From: an uncultured Oscillospiraceae bacterium
GTDB taxonomy: Bacteria > Bacillota > Clostridia > Oscillospirales > Acutalibacteraceae
Assembly: GCA_900545655.1 (NCBI GenBank)
Contig: UQZY01000013.1
Location: 1-47,933 of the forward strand
DNA: 47,933 bases
Direction: 5' to 3'
A model generated the notes under the pieces. That model did no database searches. It was not told the DNA's origin and worked only from the letters and a program-made list of their open reading frames with translations. Every line of letters begins with the position of its first letter. The first letter of the stretch is position 1. Below, piece after piece: positions 1 through 7,673 of this stretch. The translations under genes were made by a program, and so were the position numbers.

Positions 1-55
1 GAGCGCCACCTTGCCAAGGTGGAGGTAGCGGGTTCGAGCCCCGTAATCCGCTCCA
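1..55 (+). tRNA. tRNA-Gly(GCC), 5'-truncated by window edge
   Basis: The 3' two thirds of a tRNA are visible. The anticodon stem is CCACC/GGTGG (6-10 and 18-22) around the loop TTGCCAA, giving anticodon GCC. A T-arm with GGTTCGAGCC follows, then an acceptor strand and an encoded CCA at 53-55. The acceptor 5' strand and D-arm lie before the window. It is 11 bp from tRNA-Cys and probably cotranscribed with it. Confidence 0.93.
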
Positions 56-66
56 TTTTTTTATAT

Positions 67-141
<75 letters not shown>

Positions 142-144
142 CAA

Positions 145-174
145 AAAAGCCTTGCGGAAAACCGCAAGGCTTTT
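145..174 (+). terminator. Rho-independent terminator of the tRNA operon
   Basis: Perfect 9-bp stem GCCTTGCGG (149-157) and CCGCAAGGC (162-170) with an AAAA loop, preceded by A's and followed by TTTTGTTT. It separates the tRNAs from azlC. Confidence 0.9.
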
Positions 175-201
175 GTTTAGTCGCTGTCGGGGGAATTGTT
201 A

Positions 202-915
202 GTGAAATCTTATACTTTCAAAGAGGGACTCCGTGACAGTATTCCTATCTGTCTCGGATATCTGTCAGTCTCTTTTGCTTTTGGAATTTTTGCTTTTCAA
301 AACGGACTTTCCGTGTTGGAGGCGTTACTCATATCTGTGACAAATGTCACCTCGGCAGGGCAGCTCGCCGGTGTGCCTATAATTGCGGGTGGCGGGACAC
401 TTATTGAGCTTGCTATGACGCAGCTTTTTATCAACTTAAGATATGCTCTTATGTCTGTATCCCTTTCTCAAAAATTTGACGCTTCCGTTACGATGCTTGA
501 CAGATTTATCATAGCATTTGTAAATACGGATGAAGTTTTTGCCGTTTCAAGTGGGAAAGAAAACAAAGTAAGCAGAAACTATATGTTCGGTCTAATACTG
601 CCGCCTTTTCTGGGATGGAGTTTCGGTACTCTTCTCGGAGCTCTTGTGGGAGATATCTTCCCCTCTGTAGTTATTGCGAGTCTTGGGATCGCTATCTATG
701 GTATGTTTGTTGCCATAGTTGTTCCGGTTGCCAAACGTGAGAATAATGTCCTGAAATGCGTTCTCATAGCGATGGCGATGAGTTGTGCGTTTAACTTTGT
801 ACCTGCTCTCTCAAAGGTTCCGGCGGGATTTGTGATAATTATCTGTGCGGTTGCCGCCAGCGCGTTTATGGCTGCAGTTGCTCCTGTCTTAAAGGATGAG
901 GAGGGGACAGCGTGA
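202..915 (+). CDS. azlC: AzlC family branched-chain amino acid exporter subunit
   Basis: About 237 residues and highly hydrophobic, with several predicted membrane helices. It matches the AzlC/YgaZ family, which with a small AzlD partner exports branched-chain amino acids or their analogues across the cytoplasmic membrane. Family hallmarks seen are the N-terminal G-x-R-D-x-I-P-I segment and a T-S-A-G-Q motif around residue 52. I chose GTG 202 because GGGGGA at 189-194 sits 7 bases upstream; the TTG at 196 would be only 1 base from it. The stop overlaps the azlD start by 4 bases. The transported substrate is inferred from the family. Confidence 0.88.
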   Translation: MKSYTFKEGLRDSIPICLGYLSVSFAFGIFAFQNGLSVLEALLISVTNVTSAGQLAGVPIIAGGGTLIELAMTQLFINLRYALMSVSLSQKFDASVTMLDRFIIAFVNTDEVFAVSSGKENKVSRNYMFGLILPPFLGWSFGTLLGALVGDIFPSVVIASLGIAIYGMFVAIVVPVAKRENNVLKCVLIAMAMSCAFNFVPALSKVPAGFVIIICAVAASAFMAAVAPVLKDEEGTA

Positions 916-1229
916 CGCTGAAATTTTTTATTTATCTTGCTGTTATGGCAGGAGTAACGTATCTTATAAGGGTGATACCTCTCATACTTGTGAAGCATGA
1001 GATAAAAAATAAGTTTACTCTGTCGTTTCTCTATTACATGCCGTATGCAGTTCTTGCCGTTATGACTATACCCGGCATTTTCTTTGCAACGACATACACA
1101 GCTTCTGCGGTTGTGGGATTCATAGTTGCCGTCATGCTTGCGCTCAAAGATAAAAGTCTTACAACAGTTGCGCTTTTTTCCTGTCTTGCGGTACTGGTGA
1201 CAGAACTGTTTCTCAAATATACTCTGTGA
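912..1229 (+). CDS. azlD: AzlD family transporter small subunit
   Basis: 105 residues with about four hydrophobic segments, including the Y-L-I-R-V-I-P motif near residue 17 and an S-F-L-Y-Y-M-P-Y-A segment near residue 40, both typical of AzlD. It starts with GTG inside a GTGA overlap with azlC, so translation is probably coupled and the two form one membrane complex. It ends 26 bases from the convergent tcdA gene. No obvious terminator lies between them. Confidence 0.88.
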   Translation: MTLKFFIYLAVMAGVTYLIRVIPLILVKHEIKNKFTLSFLYYMPYAVLAVMTIPGIFFATTYTASAVVGFIVAVMLALKDKSLTTVALFSCLAVLVTELFLKYTL

Positions 1230-1255
1230 TTTGACCTTTTGATGCAGGTTGAAAA

Positions 1256-2071
1256 CTATTGCTTATTCAACAGATCCTTTATAACTTCTCCGCCTATCAG
1301 GAATCCTGCCACGGGAGGAACAAATGAAACGCTTCCGGGAGTTTGCTTTGTGTGAGCGGAGGTTGAAGAATTAACTGTACTGTCAGGGGGAGTCGCTGTT
1401 TTCAGCGGCTCCTCCTTTGAATAAAGAACCTTGAGCTTTTCTATGCCTCTCTTTTTCAACTCGCGTCTCATCACTCTTGCGAGCGGGCATACAGAGGTTT
1501 TGTATATGTCGGTTATTTCAAACATTTCCGGATTAAGCTTGTTACCCGTTCCCATGGAACTGATTATCGGAACGCCGCACTCGTTTGCCCGAACTATTAG
1601 TTCAAGTTTTGCCGTAACCATGTCTATTGCATCGACGATATAATCGTATTTCGACAGGTCAAAGCCGGCGGCGGACTCCGGCGTGTATAAAAGAGTGTAC
1701 GTGCCGACCTTGGCAGAAGGATTTATGCTGAGAATTCTCTCACGAGCGGCATCCGTCTTGCTTCTGCCAAGCGTTGCGTGTGTCGCAAGAATTTGTCTGT
1801 TGAGGTTTGTAATACTTACGGTATCACCGTCTATGATATCGATACTGCCGACACCGCCGCGGGCAAGTGCCTCGATAACGCCGCCGCCCACGCCGCCGGC
1901 ACCGAATACGGCAACATGTGAATTTTTAAGTTTTGTCAACGAGTCTTTTCCGAGGAGCATTTCGCTTCTTGAAAACTCATAGTCATTGCTGTAATCGTTG
2001 CAGTTTTCGGTACAATCGATGCTATTATCAATGTCTGTATTTTTTTTATTATCCGAATATTTTTCAAACAT
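1256..2071 (-). CDS. tcdA: TcdA-like tRNA threonylcarbamoyladenosine dehydratase (E1/ThiF fold)
   Basis: 271 residues. The nucleotide-binding glycine motif G-A-G-G-V-G-G starts near residue 57, followed by D-x-D-T-V-S-I-T-N-L-N-R-Q near residue 84, the adenylation signature of E1-like enzymes. D-A-I-D near residue 147 and C-P-L-A-R-V-M-R near residue 195 match TcdA, which cyclises t6A37 of ANN-decoding tRNAs to ct6A. The first ~33 residues are an unusual Asp/Asn-rich extension before the family start (F-S-R-S-E-M-L-L-G). The stop is TAG. ThiF or MoeB is less likely because the C-terminus matches TcdA and no partner sulfur carrier is adjacent. Confidence 0.85.
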   Translation of the reverse strand: MFEKYSDNKKNTDIDNSIDCTENCNDYSNDYEFSRSEMLLGKDSLTKLKNSHVAVFGAGGVGGGVIEALARGGVGSIDIIDGDTVSITNLNRQILATHATLGRSKTDAARERILSINPSAKVGTYTLLYTPESAAGFDLSKYDYIVDAIDMVTAKLELIVRANECGVPIISSMGTGNKLNPEMFEITDIYKTSVCPLARVMRRELKKRGIEKLKVLYSKEEPLKTATPPDSTVNSSTSAHTKQTPGSVSFVPPVAGFLIGGEVIKDLLNKQ

Positions 2072-2357
2072 AGATTTATTGACCTCATAATTAAAACGTC
2101 TTTTTATTATTCAGCAGCTTTTCATTCATTTGTCGTTAAAGCTATTGAAAATACGAAGGTGCTTTTTCATGCTTTGTCTTATCCTGCTGAAAATCAATTG
2201 CAATTCTATCATTTTTGAAATAAATTGTCGACATATTGCGAAGAAATATTGCGAATGATTATTGGCGGTAATTATAACCGGTTATAAGATTCAGGCTCTT
2301 TTATTTGAGAAAAAAAGGTGCTAAAATATTGGCACGAAAAAAAGAAGGGAGTACATC
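2072..2357. promoter_or_regulatory. Divergent intergenic region with palindrome and direct repeats
   Basis: 286 bases between tcdA (minus) and the homocysteine methyltransferase gene (plus). It holds two copies of ATATTGCGAA (2233-2242 and 2246-2255) and a perfect 16-bp palindrome, TTATAACC-GGTTATAA, at 2272-2287. A -10-like TAAAAT lies at 2322-2327 and a GAAGGGA ribosome site at 2344-2350. The palindrome is placed as an operator would be. I could not match it to a known regulator and saw no riboswitch. Confidence 0.5.
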
Positions 2358-3953
2358 ATGTCCTTAAAAAGTGATAAATTGCGAAGCCTTATACATGAAA
2401 AACGCCTTTTTCTTGACGGCGGTATGGGAACGGTGCTCCTCTCAATGCTTCCCGAAGGAGTGGGATTTGAGGATATTACACTGCAACGGCCGGAGATAAT
2501 AACATCCGTTCACAGAGCGTATCTTGAAGCCGGTAGCGACATAATAACCTCGAATACATTTTCCGTGAATTCCGATAAATACAATGATTATAAGGAACGC
2601 ATAAAAATTGCGATGTATGCCGCAAAGAATGCCGCTTCAGACTTTGAAGAAAATTCTGACAGGGACGTCTTTATAGCTTTTGATATCGGACCAACAGGCA
2701 GGCTTATGAAGCCCATGGGCGACATGTCCTTTGAAGATGCTTTGAAGATATTCGGTGAGAACGTAAGGCTGGCTGTAAAGTACGGTGCAGACCTTATACT
2801 TATAGAAACAATGACCGACATAACGGAACTTAAGGCTGCTGTTACGGCTTCAAAAATGTTCTCCGACCTTCTCGTTTTTGCGACATGTGCTTTTTCGGAG
2901 AACGGCAGACTTCTCACCGGTGCCTCGGTAAAGGATGTCGTTTTTGAACTGGAAACTATGGGTGTTGACGCCCTCGGCACCAATTGCTCATTCGGGCCTG
3001 ACAAAATGCTTTCCGTGGTAAACGAGTTTATAAGATACGCATCAATCCCGACCATAGTCAGCCCGAATGCGGGTCTGCCTGAGATAAAGGACGGCATTGC
3101 CGTATACAACATAACTCCGGCGGATTTTGCTCTGCAAATGACCGCCGTAGCAAAAACGGGCGCACATATTCTCGGTGGATGCTGCGGAACCACACCTGAG
3201 TATATAAGCGAGCTTGTGAGTGCGACAGAGAATATTCCTTATTCTTATCCCGAAAAAAAGAGTGCGGATGAGAGTGTTTATGGGAAGTTGGAGAGAGATA
3301 TCCCTGCAGAGGAAACGCCGTCGGGGGATGCGGCGAAAAACACACCTCTTGCCGATGCCATCCTTGAGGGTGAAGATGAAGAGGCAGTGAAAATTGCCGG
3401 TGAACTGCTTAAAACAAGCAGTGCGCTCGACATAATAAACAACGAAGTAATACCCGTGCTCAACAGAGTGGGGAACGATTTTGCCTCCGGTGAGCTTTTT
3501 CTTCCGGAGCTTATGATGTGTGCCGAAACGGCAACGGCGGTTTTCGGAAGGCTTAAAGAGGATATGAAAAAAGACGATGAAGCGGAATCAAGAGAGATAA
3601 TTCTTGCGACAGTCAGGGGAGATATCCACGATATCGGAAAAGATATCGCAAAGGTTCTTCTTGAAAGCTACGGATTTAAGGTTTATGATCTCGGGATAGA
3701 TGTGCCGGCGAATAAAATAATTGAAAAGATAAACGAAACGGGCTGCAAGCTTGTAGGCCTCTCCGTCCTTATGACTACCACTGTCCCAAGCCTTGAGGAG
3801 ACTGTGAAGGAACTTCGTGAAAGGATTTCGGATGTTTCAATCATTGCCGGAGGCGCGGTGCTGACAGCCGAGCTTTGCAGCAAAATCAACGCCGATTATT
3901 ACGCGCCGGACGCCATGTCAACCGTTACGCACGCGTTTGAGTTTTATGAGTAA
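2358..3953 (+). CDS. Homocysteine S-methyltransferase fused to corrinoid-binding domains, no folate domain
   Basis: 531 residues. Residues ~1-285 are a homocysteine S-methyltransferase barrel: D-G-G-M-G-T near residue 20 and the zinc cysteines C210, C275 and C276 (G-G-C-C-G-T). After a short linker come a helical B12 cap (~325-410) and a Rossmann B12 domain (~412-531) with D422-x-H424-D-x-G427, whose His is the cobalt lower ligand. Family knowledge: MetH has a pterin-binding methyl-THF domain between these modules. Here the linker is only ~40 residues, so that domain is absent. Inference: the methyl group reaches cobalt from another methyltransferase. The start has GAAGGGA 7 bases upstream. 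Confidence 0.85.
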   Translation: MSLKSDKLRSLIHEKRLFLDGGMGTVLLSMLPEGVGFEDITLQRPEIITSVHRAYLEAGSDIITSNTFSVNSDKYNDYKERIKIAMYAAKNAASDFEENSDRDVFIAFDIGPTGRLMKPMGDMSFEDALKIFGENVRLAVKYGADLILIETMTDITELKAAVTASKMFSDLLVFATCAFSENGRLLTGASVKDVVFELETMGVDALGTNCSFGPDKMLSVVNEFIRYASIPTIVSPNAGLPEIKDGIAVYNITPADFALQMTAVAKTGAHILGGCCGTTPEYISELVSATENIPYSYPEKKSADESVYGKLERDIPAEETPSGDAAKNTPLADAILEGEDEEAVKIAGELLKTSSALDIINNEVIPVLNRVGNDFASGELFLPELMMCAETATAVFGRLKEDMKKDDEAESREIILATVRGDIHDIGKDIAKVLLESYGFKVYDLGIDVPANKIIEKINETGCKLVGLSVLMTTTVPSLEETVKELRERISDVSIIAGGAVLTAELCSKINADYYAPDAMSTVTHAFEFYE

Positions 3954-4000
3954 TAAGCAGCAGCTGATATGAGTGAATTTTTATTGCTTAAAAGGTTGAT

Positions 4001-4041
4001 TTGCATTATTTTGTACGTGCTGTTATTATTGTAAACGTACA
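4001..4041 (+). promoter_or_regulatory. Promoter with inverted repeat straddling the -10
   Basis: TTGCAT (4001-4006), 17 bases, TATTAT (4024-4029). A perfect 7-bp inverted repeat, TGTACGT (4012-4018) and ACGTACA (4035-4041), brackets the -10 box, suggesting a repressor site for the amidohydrolase gene. Confidence 0.5.
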
Positions 4042-4110
4042 GCTTTTTAAAGTTATTTTAAGTTTTATGTATTACATTGATTCTTTGAAAAAATAAAAGG
4101 GGATGTATTT

Positions 4111-5403
4111 GTGAAAACAGTATATTTAAATGCCACTGTTATAGACGGTACGGAAAATATGGAGGAAAAGATTGCCGACATAGTCGTAGAAGACGGTAAG
4201 ATTTCCTTTATCGGAAAGGCCGGAAAAAAGGAACTTCACGGTGCGAAAAGAATTGACTGTACAGGCAAGTTCATTATGCCCGGACTCATCAATATGCACG
4301 CCCATCTTTTCGGAACCGGTAAGCCGTCAAAAATCCTCGGCGGAGGCGGACTTCAGAAGCTTGTAATTGACTTCACACACACGAAGCCCGGTCACAAGGT
4401 TCTTGATGCGCTTGTAACCTCTGCCGTGAAGAATGAGCTTTATTCAGGTGTTACAACACTCAGAAGCGTCGGTGACTTTGAGGAATCCGACCTTCGAGTA
4501 AGGGATAAGATAAGAGCGGGTAAGCTCGAGGGTCCGCGTATGTTTTCATCGGGCGCCGCAATAACCGTTCCGACAGGTCACGGCGACGGTACTTTTGCAG
4601 ATGTTGCGGAAGACCCTAAGGACCTTGCGGCTCTTGTTGACAAGAGAAAAGAGGCCGGCGCAGACTTCATAAAGATTTGCGTAACAGGCGGCGTAATGGA
4701 CGCAAAGGAAAAGGGCAGCCCGGGAGAACTCAAGATGAATCTTGAGCAGACGAAGGCCGTATGTGACAGAGCGCATGAGTACGGAATGATAGTTGCCTCC
4801 CATACGGAAAGCCCTGCCGGAATGGAGGTTGCAATCCTCGGCGGAGTTGATACCGTCGAACACAGCGCCGCTTTTTCGCCTGAACTCGGAAAGGTTCTCA
4901 AGGACAGAAACGGAGCACTTATCATAACCTGTTCGCCCGCGCTTCCGCTCGCAAGAATTTCTCCCGAAATAACAAAGCTCAACGATATCTGTGTGTATAA
5001 CAGCGAGGTTGTTATGGACGGAATGATTGAGGGCTCAAGGTGTGCAAAGAAGTACGGTATACAGGTGGGACTCGGCACAGACGCATCATGCCCGTTTGCG
5101 GCACAGTACAATATGTGGAGAGAGCTTTTCTACTATCATAAGCTTGCCGGAGTTTCAACCAGGGAGGCTGTTTATTCGGCAACACTTTCAAATGCAAGGA
5201 TTCTCGGTGTGGATGACATAACGGGTTCTATTGAGGTAGGAAAATTCGCAGACATGCTTATTCTTGACAATAACCCGCTGAATGACCTCACGGCGCTTAA
5301 GGACGTGAATACCGTAATTCTCGAGGGCAAAGCTGTAAATGGCAAGCCAAAGAAGGATCCGTTCATAGAAGAACATCTTGATGAGATGTCGGCAGCACTT
5401 TAA
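4111..5403 (+). CDS. Metal-dependent amidohydrolase (imidazolonepropionase/prolidase-like)
   Basis: 430 residues of the amidohydrolase superfamily. An N-terminal beta-sandwich is followed by the metal motif H-A-H near residue 64 (P-G-L-I-N-M-H-A-H), a K-I-C-V-T-G-G segment near residue 190 where the bridging lysine is expected, further histidines in A-S-H-T-E and E-H-S, and G-T-D-A-S near residue 323 with the catalytic Asp. The C-terminus G-K-F-A-D-M-L-I-L-D is the usual closing strand. Such enzymes hydrolyse cyclic amides or Xaa-Pro peptides in the cytoplasm; the substrate cannot be read from sequence. Start GTG 4111 has AAAGGGGA upstream. It is monocistronic. Confidence 0.85.
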   Translation: MKTVYLNATVIDGTENMEEKIADIVVEDGKISFIGKAGKKELHGAKRIDCTGKFIMPGLINMHAHLFGTGKPSKILGGGGLQKLVIDFTHTKPGHKVLDALVTSAVKNELYSGVTTLRSVGDFEESDLRVRDKIRAGKLEGPRMFSSGAAITVPTGHGDGTFADVAEDPKDLAALVDKRKEAGADFIKICVTGGVMDAKEKGSPGELKMNLEQTKAVCDRAHEYGMIVASHTESPAGMEVAILGGVDTVEHSAAFSPELGKVLKDRNGALIITCSPALPLARISPEITKLNDICVYNSEVVMDGMIEGSRCAKKYGIQVGLGTDASCPFAAQYNMWRELFYYHKLAGVSTREAVYSATLSNARILGVDDITGSIEVGKFADMLILDNNPLNDLTALKDVNTVILEGKAVNGKPKKDPFIEEHLDEMSAAL

Positions 5404-5478
5404 AAACGGCGTATACGGTTCGTGCCTTACAAAAAAGATAAACTATCAATTTTACGGTTTATTAAAGCAATTTAGTAT

Positions 5479-5522
5479 AAAAGCAGAACGGGCGAATTTC
5501 CTGCCGCTCGTTCTGCTTTTTA
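5479..5522. terminator. Bidirectional terminator
   Basis: Perfect 12-bp arms AAAAGCAGAACG (5479-5490) and CGTTCTGCTTTT (5509-5520), ending in T's on both strands. It lies between the convergent amidohydrolase and acyltransferase genes. The rest of 5404-5550 holds nothing else that I recognise. Confidence 0.85.
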
Positions 5523-5550
5523 GTTTCTGCATATTTTTTTACAAGCTCGG

Positions 5551-5700
5551 TTATACATGCTTTAAAGAGAAAATATCATTTTTCCTGTTCCACAAATATT
5601 TTAAGCCATTTTCGCAAAGCTTAAATAAAAGTGACACGAATGCCGAAAGGATAAAGACACCGAAAACAAGAAACAGGAAAAAGAGAATCCCGTTGTTCAT
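5551..5700 (-). pseudogene. Frameshifted C-terminal fragment of the acyltransferase
   Basis: A 49-codon frame overlapping the acyltransferase stop by ATGA. It encodes a Met-Asn-Asn-Gly start and one strongly hydrophobic helix (I-L-F-F-L-F-L-V-F-G-V-F), then a basic tail. This is what the last transmembrane helix of an acyltransferase-3 protein looks like. One extra T in the T6 run (A6 on the plus strand near 5724-5729) would join both frames into a product of about 349 residues, normal for the family. It is either a disrupted end or a slippage site. Confidence 0.65.
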
Positions 5701-6599
5701 ACACAATGTACCTTTGAATTTCCAAAAAAGCTGCTGGTGTAAAGTATAACTGCCGGGTGGGAGAGATATATCAGATAAGTTAACGGAGAAACCTTATGGA
5801 CAAACTTATTGACGCCTTCATTGAATTTTTGAATCCGGTCATTGAGCTTCAAAAACAGTACAAACATGCCCATGACCTGCAAAATAGCCAACGGGCCGTA
5901 TTCGAATTTATTATTCATTAAAACCGAATCCGGCATTTTTATGTCTATAATAATAGAGGAAATGAAGGCGATTAAGCCGATAATTATTGTCGGGGTATAA
6001 TACTTTTTGTACTCTTCTCTCAGGGTCAAAGCGCCTAATATGTAATATATTCCCCATGAGATCCAGTGACACTCTCCTATCAGAACTTTTGCATATATCT
6101 TCAGGGCTGAGCATGTAAATAAAATTAATGATAAACAAAGGTGCTGCCTGAATGTTAAGTTTTTTAATAATACCTTCAAAAACGGGAGCCATAAAACCAA
6201 GCCGATAAGTGAATACATATACCACATGTGATAGAATTGACTGGTTGTAAATGTCTCTAAAAACCCGCGCGGGATACTTTTAATCGCAGTCGATAAGGAG
6301 GATAATTTATCGTTTGTATATTCGTAATAAAAAATAGAAAAAATAAAAAAATATATCCCCAGGGACAACACCTTTTTTGAATAATACTTTTTTAAATCGT
6401 TGATGTATTCAACCGAATTTTCCAATGCAATCGATGATAACACAAAAAACAGCGGAAGTCCGAGCTTAACAAAATGGTTTATGGCAATGTACCTCACGTC
6501 CTGTACATTCTCCGAAACCAGATGCATATTGTGAATTCCTATAACCATGATACAGGCCATAACTCTCAAATAATCTAATGAATAAACAATCTTTTTCAT
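5697..6599 (-). CDS. Acyltransferase family 3 membrane protein, C-terminus truncated by frameshift
   Basis: 300 residues with about nine hydrophobic helices. The N-terminal Y-L-R-V-M-A-C-I-M-V-I-G-I-H motif (residues ~10-23) carries the catalytic-type His of acyltransferase-3 (OatA/NodX-like) proteins, which O-acetylate cell-surface polymers or lipids. H-M-W-Y-M-Y near residue 123 is another family signature. The frame ends abruptly after the H-P-A-V-I-L-Y helix, and the missing last helix lies in the next frame (5551-5700). Base composition is more AT-rich than neighbours, suggesting transfer. It lies 36 bases downstream of ttcA, with an AAGGGGAA ribosome site. The acceptor is unknown. Confidence 0.8.
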   Translation of the reverse strand: MKKIVYSLDYLRVMACIMVIGIHNMHLVSENVQDVRYIAINHFVKLGLPLFFVLSSIALENSVEYINDLKKYYSKKVLSLGIYFFIFSIFYYEYTNDKLSSLSTAIKSIPRGFLETFTTSQFYHMWYMYSLIGLVLWLPFLKVLLKNLTFRQHLCLSLILFTCSALKIYAKVLIGECHWISWGIYYILGALTLREEYKKYYTPTIIIGLIAFISSIIIDIKMPDSVLMNNKFEYGPLAILQVMGMFVLFLKLNDRIQKFNEGVNKFVHKVSPLTYLIYLSHPAVILYTSSFFGNSKVHCV

Positions 6600-6635
6600 A
6601 ACACTGATTCCCCTTGTGCTTTCAAGCCGTCCGTA

Positions 6636-7511
6636 TTATTGTTTTGCGTTCTTAAAATCAGGAACTTTTTCACCGTTAAAACGCTCGGTAAAGGTGTGTT
6701 CAACCCCTTTACTTTTGTAGTTTACCATAGTGTCGAGGCATACGTTGTGGATGCTTGAAAAGATACTTTTTTCTATGTTGGGATTAGTTTTTTTGAGTTC
6801 CTTTATCAGGCCTTTTATCTCCTGCCTTTTTGAGTGCTCTATGCTGTCATCGGAATTTTCGCACCGTTCCGTGAAGCGGCAGGCACATTGCAGAAATTCA
6901 AGACCGTTGTAGTTTTTCCATGCAATGATGTCATCCTCATGTACGCAGTAAAGCGGGCGGATGAGTTCCATGCCCGGGAAGTTTGTACTCCGAAGCTTCG
7001 GCGGCATTGCCTGAAGTTGTGAGCCGTAAAACATACCCATAACCGTGGTCTCTATGACGTCCGAGAAATGGTGGCCGAGAGCTATTTTGTTGCACCCGCG
7101 TTTTTGAGCCTCACTGTAAAGATGCCCGCGTCTCATGCGCGCGCAAAGGTAGCAGGGGTTTTTCTCGGCTTTGTCGGCTACGTTGAAAATATCCGTATCA
7201 AAAAAATCAATGGGTATACCGAGTTTTTCTGCATTTGTTTCGATTTGTCTGCGGTTTTTAGGATTGTAGCCGGGATCCATGCAGAGAAAAATAACATCAA
7301 AGGGAACGTCGGAGCATTTGTGAAGCTGCTGCATGAGCTTTGCGAGAAGCATGGAGTCTTTTCCGCCGGAGATACACACGGCGATTTTGTCGCCCTCGTT
7401 TACGAGCTCGTATCTCTTGACGGCGGCGATGAAGGGATTCCACAATTCCTTGCGGTATTTTTTTATTATGCTTCGTTCTATGAGCTGTTCTTCGGTAAGT
7501 TCCCGTTTCAT
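6636..7511 (-). CDS. ttcA: TtcA-family tRNA 2-thiolation PP-loop ATPase
   Basis: 291 residues. The PP-loop S-G-G-K-D-S is at about residues 49-54. The paired cysteines C-Y-L-C (near residue 119) and a later C-A-C-R-F-T-E-R-C segment (near residue 209) match the TtcA/TtuA group, where cysteines hold a 4Fe-4S cluster used to activate sulfur. Known TtcA makes 2-thiocytidine 32 in tRNA after adenylating the base. Ribosome site AGAGGA precedes ATG 7511. It is transcribed away from csoR from its own promoter and probably reads into the acyltransferase gene. In Clostridia the exact thiolated position is less certain. Confidence 0.82.
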   Translation of the reverse strand: MKRELTEEQLIERSIIKKYRKELWNPFIAAVKRYELVNEGDKIAVCISGGKDSMLLAKLMQQLHKCSDVPFDVIFLCMDPGYNPKNRRQIETNAEKLGIPIDFFDTDIFNVADKAEKNPCYLCARMRRGHLYSEAQKRGCNKIALGHHFSDVIETTVMGMFYGSQLQAMPPKLRSTNFPGMELIRPLYCVHEDDIIAWKNYNGLEFLQCACRFTERCENSDDSIEHSKRQEIKGLIKELKKTNPNIEKSIFSSIHNVCLDTMVNYKSKGVEHTFTERFNGEKVPDFKNAKQ

Positions 7512-7532
7512 TCTTTTCCTCTTTTCGTAAAG

Positions 7533-7569
7533 TACCTACACATTTTATCATGTAGGTATACATTGTCAA
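7533..7569 (-). promoter_or_regulatory. ttcA promoter with overlapping inverted repeat
   Basis: On the minus strand TTGACA (7569-7564), 16 bases, TAAAAT (7547-7542). An 8-bp perfect inverted repeat, TACCTACA (7533-7540) and TGTAGGTA (7551-7558), flanks the -10 box with a 10-base spacer. It looks like an operator; the cognate regulator is not evident. Confidence 0.55.
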
Positions 7570-7600
7570 CAAATAAGTGAGGGGAGAGATAAAAGGGCGG

Positions 7601-7650
7601 TTGACAAATACGGGGAGGGGGTATACAATTTAAATACCCCATAAGGGTAT
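7601..7650 (+). promoter_or_regulatory. Copper operon promoter and CsoR operator
   Basis: Near-consensus promoter TTGACA (7601-7606), 17 bases, TACAAT (7624-7629). Immediately downstream is the inverted repeat ATACCC (7634-7639) and GGGTAT (7645-7650), which resembles the G-tract CsoR operator (GTATACCCC-type). Position over the transcription start fits autorepression relieved by Cu(I). Confidence 0.8.
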
Positions 7651-7673
7651 ATGAGATTTCGGGAGGGATGATT

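Noticed and set aside
5378..5749. 123-codon plus-strand frame across the amidohydrolase end and the acyltransferase end.
   Set aside because: It overlaps a strong terminator and is the complement of the real acyltransferase C-terminus; no ribosome site.
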